Below, piece by piece: positions 41,089-48,470 of a stretch of 64,000 nucleotides of DNA (position 1 is the stretch's first letter; every line of letters starts with the position of its first letter). This stretch comes from Clostridia bacterium. GTDB taxonomy: Bacteria > Bacillota > Clostridia > Oscillospirales > CAG-272. The stretch spans positions 1 to 64,000 of the forward strand of contig JAFTMG010000089.1 of assembly GCA_017452525.1 (NCBI GenBank), read 5' to 3'. Position numbers and translations under genes: made by a program. A model generated the notes under the pieces. It had not been told where the DNA came from. It searched no databases and saw nothing but the letters and a program-made list of their open reading frames with translations.

Positions 41089-41117
41089 ATCATATCACAT
41101 CTTGGCACAAATTGCAA
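41089..41117 (-). promoter_or_regulatory. Sigma-A promoter of the hom operon
   Basis: On the minus strand TTGCAA (41117-41112), 17-base spacer, TATGAT (41094-41089). Confidence 0.75.
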
Positions 41118-41135
41118 ACAAAATATCAAAAAGCC

Positions 41136-41164
41136 TTGAAAAAAATAATAAAACATGATAAGAT
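41136..41164 (+). promoter_or_regulatory. Promoter of the DUF4364 gene
   Basis: TTGAAA (41136-41141), 17-base spacer, TAAGAT (41159-41164). The -35 boxes of this and the hom promoter are 18 bases apart, back to back. Confidence 0.65.
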
Positions 41165-41197
41165 ATAGTGCAAGTGAGAAAACAAGGAGAGTTGAAT

Positions 41198-41755
41198 ATG
41201 GCATCGCCGATCGGGAGCAAACGTGAAATCAAAATATTTGTACTTTATTTGATGGATAACATTCATTATCCGCTGAATTTTTCCGCCATCAACGATATCG
41301 TGATGCAGACGGATTACGTGGCATATCTGGATTTTGCCGAGAGCTTTCATGAGCTGTTGGACGGAGGGCTGGTAGCCCCCGTTGCCGACCGTGTTCCCGG
41401 GGAAGAGGATCGTTACGCCGTGACCGACAAGGGGCGCGCCGTGGCTGAGCAGTTGCATGGGGATATTGCCGAGGCAATTTTGGAGAAAAGCCTCAGCTGG
41501 GCGTATCGCTATCTGGATTTCAGCCGCCGGGGCGTAGAGGTGAAAACGGATGCGACGCCGATCGCGGACGGTCGCGCGAGCGTGACCTTTCGCCTGGTGG
41601 AAAACCGCAAGGACATTTTTTCGCTGACTTTGCAGGTGGAAAGCATGGCTCGCGCCGAGAAAATGCGGGAACGCTTTCGGGATCGCCCCGAGGTGATCTA
41701 CCGCGGCGTAAACGCGCTTCTGTCGGGTACCGTAGACTTTCTCCTGGATCCGTAA
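41198..41755 (+). CDS. DUF4364 winged-helix protein
   Basis: A 185-residue protein beginning KREIKIFVLYLMDNIHYPLNFSAIND, the hallmark of DUF4364. The first 85 residues form a winged helix (AESFHELLDGGLVAP, then ERYAVTDKGRAVAEQL-like wing), and the remainder is a mixed segment ending in a GTVDFLLDP tail. Family members are presumed DNA-binding regulators conserved in Clostridia, with unknown targets. AAGGAGAG places the start at ATG 41198; an earlier in-frame start has no site. It is a single-gene unit divergent from hom with a strong terminator. Confidence 0.82.
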   Translation: MASPIGSKREIKIFVLYLMDNIHYPLNFSAINDIVMQTDYVAYLDFAESFHELLDGGLVAPVADRVPGEEDRYAVTDKGRAVAEQLHGDIAEAILEKSLSWAYRYLDFSRRGVEVKTDATPIADGRASVTFRLVENRKDIFSLTLQVESMARAEKMRERFRDRPEVIYRGVNALLSGTVDFLLDP

Positions 41756-41761
41756 ATGCCT

Positions 41762-41799
41762 GTGACACACGCACCGCGAGGTGCGTGTGTCACTTTTTG
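41762..41799 (+). terminator. Terminator of the DUF4364 gene
   Basis: Perfect 14-base arms (GTGACACACGCACC and complement) with a GCGA tetraloop and five Ts. Confidence 0.93.
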
Positions 41800-41885
41800 C
41801 CAAATTGATGCTTCTGTTTTTGGGGAAAATCACAAGCGTCGACAAAATATGTGATATTTAAACAAAAATATTTTCGCCAAACCCC

Positions 41886-41913
41886 TTGACATTATATAAT
41901 TTTCTGATATAAT
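41886..41913 (+). promoter_or_regulatory. Sigma-A promoter of sigH
   Basis: TTGACA (41886-41891), 16-base spacer, TATAAT (41908-41913). The leader of about 115 bases before the start at 42035 holds a small hairpin (ATCCG-TGCG-CGGAT) with four Ts. Confidence 0.8.
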
Positions 41914-42034
41914 TGTTATATGCATATGCAGGAAAAGGGATCCGTGCGCGGATTTTTACCATAGATTTGTATGTGCGTTCCGGCTTTTTCTTTTCTGTGT
42001 GAGACACAATTTTCCCAGTATGGCGGTATGGTAC

Positions 42035-42625
42035 ATGATGAACAACGTCCCGAAAGACTTGATGTCCGTGCAGGATCTCCTGCTTGCGATCCGCGAAGGA
42101 GATCAGGATGCATTTGTCACATTGTTGTTGCGTTACCGTCCTTTGATCGACCGTGCGGTTGACCGCTTTTCGGCTGAGCTTTACAGTGAGGAGAGCAGGG
42201 AGGATCTGCGCCAGGAGGCGCTCGCTGCCTTTTATGACGCGGTGCGTTCTTATCGGATCGATCAGGAAAACGTGGAATTTGGTCTGTATGCCAAGGTTTG
42301 TATCGGAAACCGAGTGATCTCGCATATGCGGCGGGAACAGCGTCAGTTAGAGCTTGTTTCTTTGGATGAGGCAACTGCCGAGCGGGTTTTGGGTGCAGAC
42401 GGAGATCTGCTTTCCATGATCATTGAAGAGGAAGAGTGTAAGGTGCTTTCGCAGATGATCGAAAAGACCTTGTCCGCTTATGAGAACGAGGTGCTTTCCT
42501 ATTATTTGAGAGGCTACAGTGCCGCTGGGATCGCCGATGCTCTGCACAAGAGCGTCAAATCTATCGACAATGCCATTGCCCGAATCAGGAAGAAACTGAA
42601 AAACCTTTTGCAGGATCGACTCTGA
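42035..42625 (+). CDS. sigH: Sigma-H-type RNA polymerase sigma factor
   Basis: The protein (196 residues from ATG 42035) resembles B. subtilis sigma-H. Region 2 reads REDLRQEALAAFYDAVRSY, and region 4 ends in HKSVKSIDNAIARIRKKLKNLL, very close to the sigma-H recognition helix with its KSIDNA motif. Sigma-H drives entry into sporulation and stationary-phase genes. The start is uncertain: ATGs at 42020, 42035, 42038 and 42062 all lack a strong ribosome binding site, so translation may be weak or structured. Sporulation genes ylbJ, yqfC and yqfD lie a few kilobases downstream. Another sporulation-type or ECF-like factor remains possible. Confidence 0.78.
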   Translation: MMNNVPKDLMSVQDLLLAIREGDQDAFVTLLLRYRPLIDRAVDRFSAELYSEESREDLRQEALAAFYDAVRSYRIDQENVEFGLYAKVCIGNRVISHMRREQRQLELVSLDEATAERVLGADGDLLSMIIEEEECKVLSQMIEKTLSAYENEVLSYYLRGYSAAGIADALHKSVKSIDNAIARIRKKLKNLLQDRL

Positions 42626-42654
42626 AATAGCTTTGGTAAACAATCGTTAAATAT

Positions 42655-42725
42655 GCCCGTGTAGCTTAATTTCAGAGCGTTGAAGCAAAGATTCAAAGAT
42701 GTCGGTGAAACTCCGACTTGGGGCG
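42655..42725 (+). ncRNA. tRNA-like RNA upstream of the zinc-ribbon gene
   Basis: A 71-base sequence folds as a cloverleaf. Acceptor: GCCC pairs with GGGC at 42721-42724, then mismatches. D arm: GCTT/GAGC with a seven-base loop. Anticodon arm: TTGAA/TTCAA with a seven-base loop GCAAAGA. Variable loop of four bases. T arm: GTCGG/CCGAC with loop TGAAACT. It lacks T33, the GG of the D loop and the TTC of the T loop, and no CCA follows, so it is unlikely to decode. It lies 40 bases before the start codon at 42766 and may be a 5' UTR element or an independent RNA. Confidence 0.5.
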
Positions 42726-42765
42726 AAAAAATAATTAACCAATTTACAAAGCGAGGTAACATCCA

Positions 42766-43071
42766 ATGTACGAGAACGACGAGATGATCAGCGAAGTATT
42801 CGAAGACAAGACTCTTGTCTGCAAAGAGTGTGGCAACGAATTTACTTTCACTGCCGGTGAACAGGCCTTCTACAAGCAGAAGGGCTTCATGAACGAGCCT
42901 AAGTGCTGCAAGGCTTGCCGCGATGCAAGAAAGAACGCCGGCAAGGCACCCAAGGAATACTTCACTGCAGTCTGCGCAGAGTGCGGCGGTGAAGCAAAGG
43001 TCACCTTCCAGCCTTCCGGTGACAGACCGGTATACTGCTCTGCTTGCTTCGAGGCAAGAAGACAGAAATAA
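42766..43071 (+). CDS. Double zinc-ribbon protein
   Basis: A 101-residue protein with two zinc ribbons. The first reads CKECGNEFTFT followed by CCKACRDARK; the second reads CAECGGEAKVTF followed by YCSACFEARR. The eight ribbon cysteines form two CxxC-CxxC sets. The acidic N terminus (YENDEMISEVFED) and the KGFMNEP linker fit the small zinc-ribbon proteins of Clostridia, whose role is unknown but presumably involves binding nucleic acid or protein. GAGGT lies nine bases before the ATG. It sits just behind the tRNA-like RNA and before a strong terminator. Codon use looks like that of a well-expressed gene. Confidence 0.85.
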   Translation: MYENDEMISEVFEDKTLVCKECGNEFTFTAGEQAFYKQKGFMNEPKCCKACRDARKNAGKAPKEYFTAVCAECGGEAKVTFQPSGDRPVYCSACFEARRQK

Positions 43072-43110
43072 TCCGTCATCCATATCGTTTTTACAATATT
43101 GATCGACAGC

Positions 43111-43142
43111 AAAAACCCGACAACGTCTGTTGTCGGGTTTTT
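43111..43142. terminator. Bidirectional terminator between zinc-ribbon and TauE genes
   Basis: Perfect 14-base arms (AAAAACCCGACAAC and complement) with a GTCT loop; T-runs on both strands. Confidence 0.93.
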
Positions 43143-43148
43143 GTGTGC

Positions 43149-43928
43149 TCAGAATTTTGGAAGATACGTTACGATAATGATGGCAAGCCCGATGACGGTA
43201 AGCAGGAGACCGGTGGAGCGGTTGAGTACCTTGGGGGTAGAGCGGTTGGCGATTCTTGCACCGACCTCGGCAAAGACCAAGGTACTGACCACGCACACGA
43301 TCAGGTAGCCCCAATGGGCAACGCCGGCAATGGCAAAATGGCTGACGGCACCGGTCAGTGCGGTAAAGGCCATAATGAATACGCTGGTGCCGACAGCGGT
43401 CTTCAATTCGTATCCGAGGACGCTGGTCAGGATCAGGAGCATCATCATACCGCCGCCTGCGCCCACGAAGCCGCAAATGCAGCCGATCACAGCACCGGAG
43501 AAGATGGATTGGACGATGCGGCGTGTGCGACTGATATTGTCCATGGCTTCCTTGGTGGTCAGCACGGGGCGGACGAGAAATTTGACGCCTGTCAGAAAGG
43601 TCATGAAGGTGGAGAAGGCACCGATGGTGGTGCTGGGAAAATAGCTGGAGACCCAGCTGGAGAGCATGGTGAAGAAGAGCACCGATGCCATCATGATCAA
43701 GCCGTGGCGGATATCCAGATTTTTATTTCTGCCGTAGGTGATCGCAGAGGCGGTACTTGCCAGCACGTCACTCGCAAGGGCGATGCCGACCGCGGCGTAA
43801 GCGTCCACTCCGAGAAAGGCGATCAGCATGGGACCGATGACGGCGGCGGCGCTCAAGCCCGCAAATCCCGTTCCCAGTCCCGCACCGAGGCCTGCCGCGA
43901 TGCAGACGACCAGTTCGTATATGGTCAT
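43149..43928 (-). CDS. TauE/SafE-family sulfite exporter-like permease
   Basis: A 259-residue membrane protein with about seven or eight helices. The start LVVCIAAGLGAGLGTGFAGLSAAAVIGP and the repeated motif GCICGFVGAGGGMMMLLIL in the second half are typical of TauE/SafE permeases, which export sulfite, sulfoacetate or other organic anions. The glycine-rich repeats mark the two halves. The substrate is unknown. A strong promoter lies 46 bases upstream and the terminator follows the stop codon, so this is a single-gene unit. Confidence 0.88.
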   Translation of the reverse strand: MTIYELVVCIAAGLGAGLGTGFAGLSAAAVIGPMLIAFLGVDAYAAVGIALASDVLASTASAITYGRNKNLDIRHGLIMMASVLFFTMLSSWVSSYFPSTTIGAFSTFMTFLTGVKFLVRPVLTTKEAMDNISRTRRIVQSIFSGAVIGCICGFVGAGGGMMMLLILTSVLGYELKTAVGTSVFIMAFTALTGAVSHFAIAGVAHWGYLIVCVVSTLVFAEVGARIANRSTPKVLNRSTGLLLTVIGLAIIIVTYLPKF

Positions 43929-43973
43929 ATCAATACCTCATTTACAGGTGAATCATTATTTTGCATTTTTGCT

Positions 43974-44002
43974 ATTATACCAAACCGCAATCGTTTTGTC
44001 AA
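43974..44002 (-). promoter_or_regulatory. Sigma-A promoter of the TauE/SafE gene
   Basis: On the minus strand TTGACA (44002-43997), 17-base spacer, TATAAT (43979-43974), exact consensus. Confidence 0.9.
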
Positions 44003-44050
44003 GAAAAAGATATTTTTTTGCATGGATAATACGGAAAAAAGAAAAAGAAC

Positions 44051-44079
44051 TTGCAATATTGCGCAAAATGCAGTATAAT
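44051..44079 (+). promoter_or_regulatory. Sigma-A-type promoter of the gene at 44113
   Basis: TTGCAA (44051-44056), 17-base spacer, TATAAT (44074-44079). Confidence 0.78.
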
Positions 44080-44112
44080 AACAAAAAGAATAGATCATAC
44101 GGAGGAGTTTTC

Positions 44113-44700
44113 ATGAAGGAATTTTTCAAAAAGCATTCTTATGATATGATGAAGATGTTTCTCAATCAGTTTGCGGTCGCGATCTTCGGTCTTGTCCTGG
44201 CGCTCGCCACCGGCATGGCGGAGAAAAGTACGCTCCAAATCGCGTCCAGCGTCGCGGCGATCGTCTTCTATATGTTTTTGCTGTACGCCATGACCTTTGA
44301 GATCGGTCTGAAAGACAAAACATCGGTAGATTACGGTCGCAGTAAGGCGTCTCCCCTGACGGGACTCTACATTTCGCTGTGTGCCAATTCGCTGAATTTC
44401 CTGCTGGCAATCCTGATCACGGTCGGATATCTCAGTAGCAGTCAATTCCTCAGCAACGTGGGCGGCGGTGCCACCGTGGTTGCGCTTTTGGTGGAGGGAA
44501 TGTATACGGGACTGCTTGCCGTGAACGTTGGCGGTATACCGCTGAATTCTCTCGTTTGGCCCTTCTTCGCAATCATCATTCCCGCGCTTGTGATCTCTGC
44601 GGTCGGTTATTATTTCGGATTGAAGGGATGGCATCTGACAAAGATCCTGATTCCCAAGAACGCGGAGGAGATCGAACGCGCACGGCAAAAGAAAAAATAA
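44113..44700 (+). CDS. Four-helix membrane protein of unknown function
   Basis: A 195-residue protein with four or five predicted membrane helices: MMKMFLNQFAVAIFGLVLALA, SSVAAIVFYMFLLYAMTFEIG, CANSLNFLLAILITVGYLSS, and LVWPFFAIIIPALVISAVGYYFG. Between helices 2 and 3 is a charged loop with DKTSVDYGRSKASPLTG. The C terminus is basic and cytoplasmic (EIERARQKKK). I do not recognise the family. GGAGGAG precedes the ATG, and a good promoter lies 33 bases upstream. The HAD phosphatase gene follows 49 bases later and may be co-transcribed. Confidence 0.78.
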   Translation: MKEFFKKHSYDMMKMFLNQFAVAIFGLVLALATGMAEKSTLQIASSVAAIVFYMFLLYAMTFEIGLKDKTSVDYGRSKASPLTGLYISLCANSLNFLLAILITVGYLSSSQFLSNVGGGATVVALLVEGMYTGLLAVNVGGIPLNSLVWPFFAIIIPALVISAVGYYFGLKGWHLTKILIPKNAEEIERARQKKK

Positions 44701-44749
44701 GTTGCGACGGAAAATGGATAAAAACGCAAAATCTATGTGAGAGGTAAAC

Positions 44750-45367
44750 ATGTATCAAAATATTGTATATGATTTCGACGGAACGATCTCCGATACTTAT
44801 CCGATCTTTACCAAAGCGCTTCTGGAGCTTTTGAAGCGGCACGGGATCGCGTGTGACTATGATACCTGTTATGCGCTTCTTAAGGTGTCGGTGGGTGTGG
44901 CGATCCGTCATTTTGATTGGGGTGTGGAGGATATCAATGTGATCCAGCATGAGTTCCATGAGATCCACGACGCCATGGCAATGGAGGAGCAAAGACCCTA
45001 CGACGATGCCGAAGAGATCCTGCGCTATGCGGTCGAGCACGGGAAGAAGAATTATCTTTATACGCATACCGACACGCTGGCATACCGTCTGCTTGAAAAA
45101 TGGGGGCTTCGCCACTATTTTTCCGATGCCATCGACGGCAGTATGGATTTCCCCCGCAAGCCCGCGCCGGACGCATTGCTGTATCTGATGAAAAAGAACC
45201 AAATGGTTCCCGCGGAAACGCTGATGGTCGGTGACCGAGATATCGACGTGGATGCAGGTCACAATGCCGGTACTGCCGGATGTTTGTATGACTACGAGGG
45301 CTTTTACAAGGATGCGAGCGCAGATCATTTCGTACAGAAGCTGGCAGAGCTGAAGTCCATTCTGTAA
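44750..45367 (+). CDS. HAD-family phosphatase
   Basis: A 205-residue haloacid-dehalogenase-like hydrolase. Motif I is YDFDGTISDTYP with the two catalytic aspartates; motif II is the Thr in YLYTHTDTL; motif III is the lysine in FPRKPAPDALLYLM; motif IV is MVGDRDIDVDAGHNAG. Between motifs I and II lies a small helical cap, placing it with phosphoglycolate phosphatase-like enzymes. It probably hydrolyses a small phosphorylated metabolite; the exact one cannot be read from sequence. GAGAGG precedes the ATG. Confidence 0.9.
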   Translation: MYQNIVYDFDGTISDTYPIFTKALLELLKRHGIACDYDTCYALLKVSVGVAIRHFDWGVEDINVIQHEFHEIHDAMAMEEQRPYDDAEEILRYAVEHGKKNYLYTHTDTLAYRLLEKWGLRHYFSDAIDGSMDFPRKPAPDALLYLMKKNQMVPAETLMVGDRDIDVDAGHNAGTAGCLYDYEGFYKDASADHFVQKLAELKSIL

Positions 45368-45370
45368 TAT

Positions 45371-45418
45371 AAAAATCATCCCGTCCCGGGGCAAGTCTCC
45401 CGGGATGGGATGATTTTT
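45371..45418. terminator. Long bidirectional terminator
   Basis: Twenty-base arms with one G-T pair (45371-45390 and 45399-45418) around an eight-base loop, with T-runs on both strands. It touches the stop codon of the convergent desulfurase gene. Confidence 0.93.
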
Positions 45419-46583
45419 ATCGGTCTGCTTTTTGCGCTGTGCTCAGAATTTCCTTCAACGCGCGGTAGAACCGCTCCACCTCGGCAGGGCGGTTGAAATA
45501 ACCGAAGCTGGCACGAACGGCACCGCTCTCGGGGGTGCCGAGTGTGCGATGCCCCAAAGCCGAGCAATGAAAACCGCATCTCACACAGAAGCCGCGGGCA
45601 TCCAGCGCACGGCCCACCGCGTCGGACGGCATTCCATCCACCGAGAACAACAAGGTGGAGCCGACGAATTGCGGGGCATAAACCTTCACCCCCTGTGTGT
45701 TTGTCAGCAGTTCCCGTAAGCGACGGAAAAGCGCTTGCTCGTGCGTCATGATCGCCTCAGTACCTACTCGCTTGACGAAGCGGATACCCTCACAAAGTCC
45801 CGCGATGGCGGGCGTTGGAAGTGTGCCGCTTTCGTATCTCTCGGGGGAGAAGTCGGGCATGGCGGCATCCAAGGAGCGGACACCGTTCCCACCCTCGGTC
45901 AATGTGTCGAGAACGGTGCCCGGCGAGAGCAGGAGCATGCCGCTCCCCTGGATTCCGTAGAGCCCCTTGTGCCCGGGGACGCAGAGAACGTCGATCCCCA
46001 TCCGTGACATATCCAATGGAAGGATCCCGGCGGACTGCGCGCCGTCCACCACCAGATACAATCCATTGGTGTGACAAAAGGCGCCGATCTCTGCGATCGG
46101 AAGGGAAGCTGAGCAGATATTGGATGCGTGAGCGCAGACGACGGCGCGGGTCTCGGGACGAATTCGTTGTCCAATCCCGCGGCAGATATCCTCCGCCGTC
46201 GGTATACGTCCGCTCCCGCCGTGGGTGGGAAAGATATCGTAGGATATCCGTCCCTCTCGCGCGAGGCGGTCAATGGGGCGAAGCACGGAGTTGTGCTCCA
46301 TGTCGCTGATCAGGACGTGATCGCCCTGCTGCAAAAGCCCCTTGATCGCCATATTCAACGCGGCGGTGGTATTGACGGTGAAGACAATGTTTTCGGGCGC
46401 ATCCAGCCCGAAAAGGGAAGCCGCCTCCTCGCGGCATTCATAAATTTTTTCAGCGGCGGCACGGGAAAGGGTGTGGGAGCCGCGTCCCGGGTTGCCGCAG
46501 TAGGAGCGAATACAGCGTTCCACCTCGGCATAGACCGAAGGGGGCTTGGGGAAGGTGGTTGCCGCGTGATCAAAATATATCAT
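45417..46583 (-). CDS. Cysteine desulfurase-like class V aminotransferase
   Basis: The 388-residue PLP enzyme has the class V signature. IYFDHAATTFPKP opens the chain; DGAQSAG contains the PLP-binding aspartate; VPGHKGLYGIQGSG contains the Schiff-base lysine; and RCGFHCSALGHRTLGT carries the catalytic cysteine region of the desulfurase branch. It belongs to the EF2568-like subgroup rather than NifS/IscS. It should remove sulfur or selenium from cysteine or selenocysteine. Its ATG overlaps the stop of the DUF3343 gene by four bases (ATGA), so the two proteins are made together and probably act as donor and carrier. Confidence 0.9.
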   Translation of the reverse strand: MIYFDHAATTFPKPPSVYAEVERCIRSYCGNPGRGSHTLSRAAAEKIYECREEAASLFGLDAPENIVFTVNTTAALNMAIKGLLQQGDHVLISDMEHNSVLRPIDRLAREGRISYDIFPTHGGSGRIPTAEDICRGIGQRIRPETRAVVCAHASNICSASLPIAEIGAFCHTNGLYLVVDGAQSAGILPLDMSRMGIDVLCVPGHKGLYGIQGSGMLLLSPGTVLDTLTEGGNGVRSLDAAMPDFSPERYESGTLPTPAIAGLCEGIRFVKRVGTEAIMTHEQALFRRLRELLTNTQGVKVYAPQFVGSTLLFSVDGMPSDAVGRALDARGFCVRCGFHCSALGHRTLGTPESGAVRASFGYFNRPAEVERFYRALKEILSTAQKADR

Positions 46584-46819
46584 GGCATACCGCTCCCCTC
46601 AATATATTTTTTGACGGGAATATGGGCGTTGCCCAGAATGGTGCGGACGTTGCCTTCCTGCGCGCAGGAGAATTCCAATCCCCATGCGCAGCCGTGTCCG
46701 ACACGGGAGGAGTCCAGCTTAACGACCTCGGAGCGGATGGCGGCGTGAGAGAGCGCATGCTGCGCCTTTGTCGCCAGTGTCATCGACTCAAAGGTCGCTG
46801 TGCATGTTCCGAATCGCAT
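46580..46819 (-). CDS. DUF3343 protein, putative sulfur/selenium carrier
   Basis: A 79-residue protein matching DUF3343: TATFESMTLATKAQHALSHA, then SSRVGHGCAWGLEFSC, and NAHIPVKKYIEG. The two conserved cysteines in GHGCAWGLEFSC are the likely carrier residues. The family is described as a putative Se/S carrier found with cysteine-desulfurase-like enzymes. AAGGAGGTG six bases upstream defines the ATG at 46819; the upstream in-frame ATG at 46879 would overlap ylbJ. It lies 25 bases after ylbJ on the same strand. Confidence 0.82.
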   Translation of the reverse strand: MRFGTCTATFESMTLATKAQHALSHAAIRSEVVKLDSSRVGHGCAWGLEFSCAQEGNVRTILGNAHIPVKKYIEGSGMP

Positions 46820-46844
46820 ACCTTGCACCTCCTTCATGAATATC

Positions 46845-48065
46845 TTATGCACGAGGGGGGAACATGGTGTCTGCAACATGCCGATCTTGCCGTTTCTTTG
46901 AACAGATCCGCTGTTTGAGCATGATGAGACTTGCGACGGCCACTAAAACCGGAATCAACGTAAGATTGATTTTTTGCATTGAAATGAGCGAAAATGCGGA
47001 GGAAACGACAGATGAGGCGTGTGCGTCACCCGATGAAACACGTAGAGAGGGGACAAAGTACAGAAGCATTCCGCAAAAAAGGGCGCACAAAAGCCCTTGA
47101 AGCAGTTTGCAAAAAATATAGGGACGAGCGTGAGGCGAGATACCTTCGGGCAGACCGTCGCAAAGGGAGAGGATCTGCAAATGTACCGACATGCCCGACC
47201 AACCGCACAGCAGAGCGGTCATCCATTTTGCAAGAAGCCCGTTTTGAATCGCGGCTGCCTGCATGACGCCGCCCGAAAGCTCGAAGAAGCCAAACAGGGC
47301 GGCAATACCTGCCTGCCCGATGCGCCATCCGTGAAGTATTTTGCCCAGCGTGCCGACGAGTGCCGAAAAAAACACGACGTAGGCGCACACATAGAGCATG
47401 GCAATTGCCGCGGATGTGACGGCATGGGTAAAGGTGCTGACTCCCGTGGCGGATACCGTGTCAGCAGTGCGATCGGATGACGGCGGGAGGGGGCGGAGCA
47501 GATGAAGAAGCAGGGCGATCAGAAGTGAGGAGAGCAGGCAGATTCCGTAAAGTATGATGCCGAAGAGACGGTTGCCGAAAAGCGAAACACCAACGGCGTT
47601 GATGAGGAAAGCGGAGCTGGGAATATTACAGAAGCACAGCAGGCGGGAAAGCTCCCGTCCGTCGATCTGCCCGTGCCGGCAAAGAGAAACAGCAGTTTTG
47701 GCACCTACGGGAAAGCCGCAGATCAACCCCATCAGCAGGGCACATGCTCCGTTGCCCGAGATGCCGAATAGGCGACGCAGAGGGGCTTCGCACAGCTTAC
47801 CCAACAGCATTCCGCCCCCGCTTGCCACCAGCAGCTCCGAGAGGACCATGAAGGGGAACAGGGAGGGAATCACCGTTTGCGCGCACAGCCCAAGTCCCTG
47901 TTTCATATAGATGATGGCGACGTCCGAATGGGCAACCAGCAGAATGATACAAACCAGACTGAGTGCGAAAAAGCATATCTGTCCCGAAGAGACCCTGAGA
48001 GAGAAGGCGCGGTGACGGCGGGGTCTTGCTGCGGAAACGGCACGGATCTTGGCGTGATAAAGCAT
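46845..48065 (-). CDS. ylbJ: Sporulation integral membrane protein YlbJ
   Basis: A 406-residue membrane protein with eight to ten helices of the nucleoside-recognition/Gate superfamily. Diagnostic motifs are QTVIPSLFPFMVLSELLVASGG, GLICGFPVGAKTAV and LCFCNIPSSAFLI. YlbJ is needed for spore cortex formation in B. subtilis and is made in the mother cell under sigma-E. AAGGAG precedes the ATG. A weaker sigma-E-like element (GTATAGT, 14 bases, TATACTGT on the minus strand, 48114-48086) lies upstream. The gene is divergent from yqfC, so two sporulation units share a 72-base control region. Confidence 0.92.
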   Translation of the reverse strand: MLYHAKIRAVSAARPRRHRAFSLRVSSGQICFFALSLVCIILLVAHSDVAIIYMKQGLGLCAQTVIPSLFPFMVLSELLVASGGGMLLGKLCEAPLRRLFGISGNGACALLMGLICGFPVGAKTAVSLCRHGQIDGRELSRLLCFCNIPSSAFLINAVGVSLFGNRLFGIILYGICLLSSLLIALLLHLLRPLPPSSDRTADTVSATGVSTFTHAVTSAAIAMLYVCAYVVFFSALVGTLGKILHGWRIGQAGIAALFGFFELSGGVMQAAAIQNGLLAKWMTALLCGWSGMSVHLQILSLCDGLPEGISPHARPYIFCKLLQGLLCALFCGMLLYFVPSLRVSSGDAHASSVVSSAFSLISMQKINLTLIPVLVAVASLIMLKQRICSKKRQDRHVADTMFPPRA

Positions 48066-48090
48066 GTTCTACTCCTTGTTGTCATACAGT
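48062..48090 (+). promoter_or_regulatory. Sigma-E-like promoter of yqfC
   Basis: GCATGTT (48062-48068) and CATACAGT (48083-48090), 14 bases apart, match the sigma-E consensus (KMATATT, 13-15 bases, CATACAHT) at 6 of 7 and 7 of 8 positions. No sigma-A promoter is visible in this gap. In B. subtilis yqfC and yqfD are sigma-E genes. Confidence 0.6.
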
Positions 48091-48137
48091 ATATCGACGA
48101 AAGGGTCACTATACTATATCCAACGCGAGGTTGTATT

Positions 48138-48470
48138 ATGAACGAGAAAAGTGCCAAAAGAAATAATAAAACATCGGCAAGCGAGGAAAAATGTTCGTTA
48201 CCCGCGCGCGTCAGCCGATTTTTGGATGTGCCCTCGGATATGCTTCTCGGCGGCTGTTATCTGGAGATGCACGGGCAGAACCATCTGAGGCTGCAGGGAT
48301 GCAAGCGGATCCTCTGTTATACGTCGGAGGAGATCGTGTTGGGTCTGCGGCGGGGGCGCGTGAGGATCCGCGGCAGAGATCTGGTATGCATTTCTTACCA
48401 TGCGGGATGGGTGATCATCGAGGGCTGGGTCTGCGGTGTGGACCTTCAGGGAACGGAGGTCGGGCGGTGA
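48138..48470 (+). CDS. yqfC: Sporulation protein YqfC
   Basis: A 110-residue member of the YqfC/YabP family. The core is ARVSRFLDVPSDMLLGGCYLEMHG, then LRLQGCKRILCYTSEEIVLGLRRGRVRIRG, ending LVCISYHAGWVIIEG, a compact beta-rich fold. The N-terminal 20 residues are basic and variable. The protein is a mother-cell sporulation protein needed for forespore engulfment-stage events in Bacillus, with unknown biochemistry. The ATG at 48138 follows GCGAGG. It overlaps yqfD by four bases (GTGA), as in most Firmicutes. Confidence 0.93.
   Translation: MNEKSAKRNNKTSASEEKCSLPARVSRFLDVPSDMLLGGCYLEMHGQNHLRLQGCKRILCYTSEEIVLGLRRGRVRIRGRDLVCISYHAGWVIIEGWVCGVDLQGTEVGR

Noticed and set aside
42655-42725. The cloverleaf as a working tRNA-Phe (loop triplet AAA)
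   Set aside because: Position 33 is C instead of U, the D and T loops lack the conserved contacts, the acceptor stem is broken and there is no CCA; a decoding role is unlikely.
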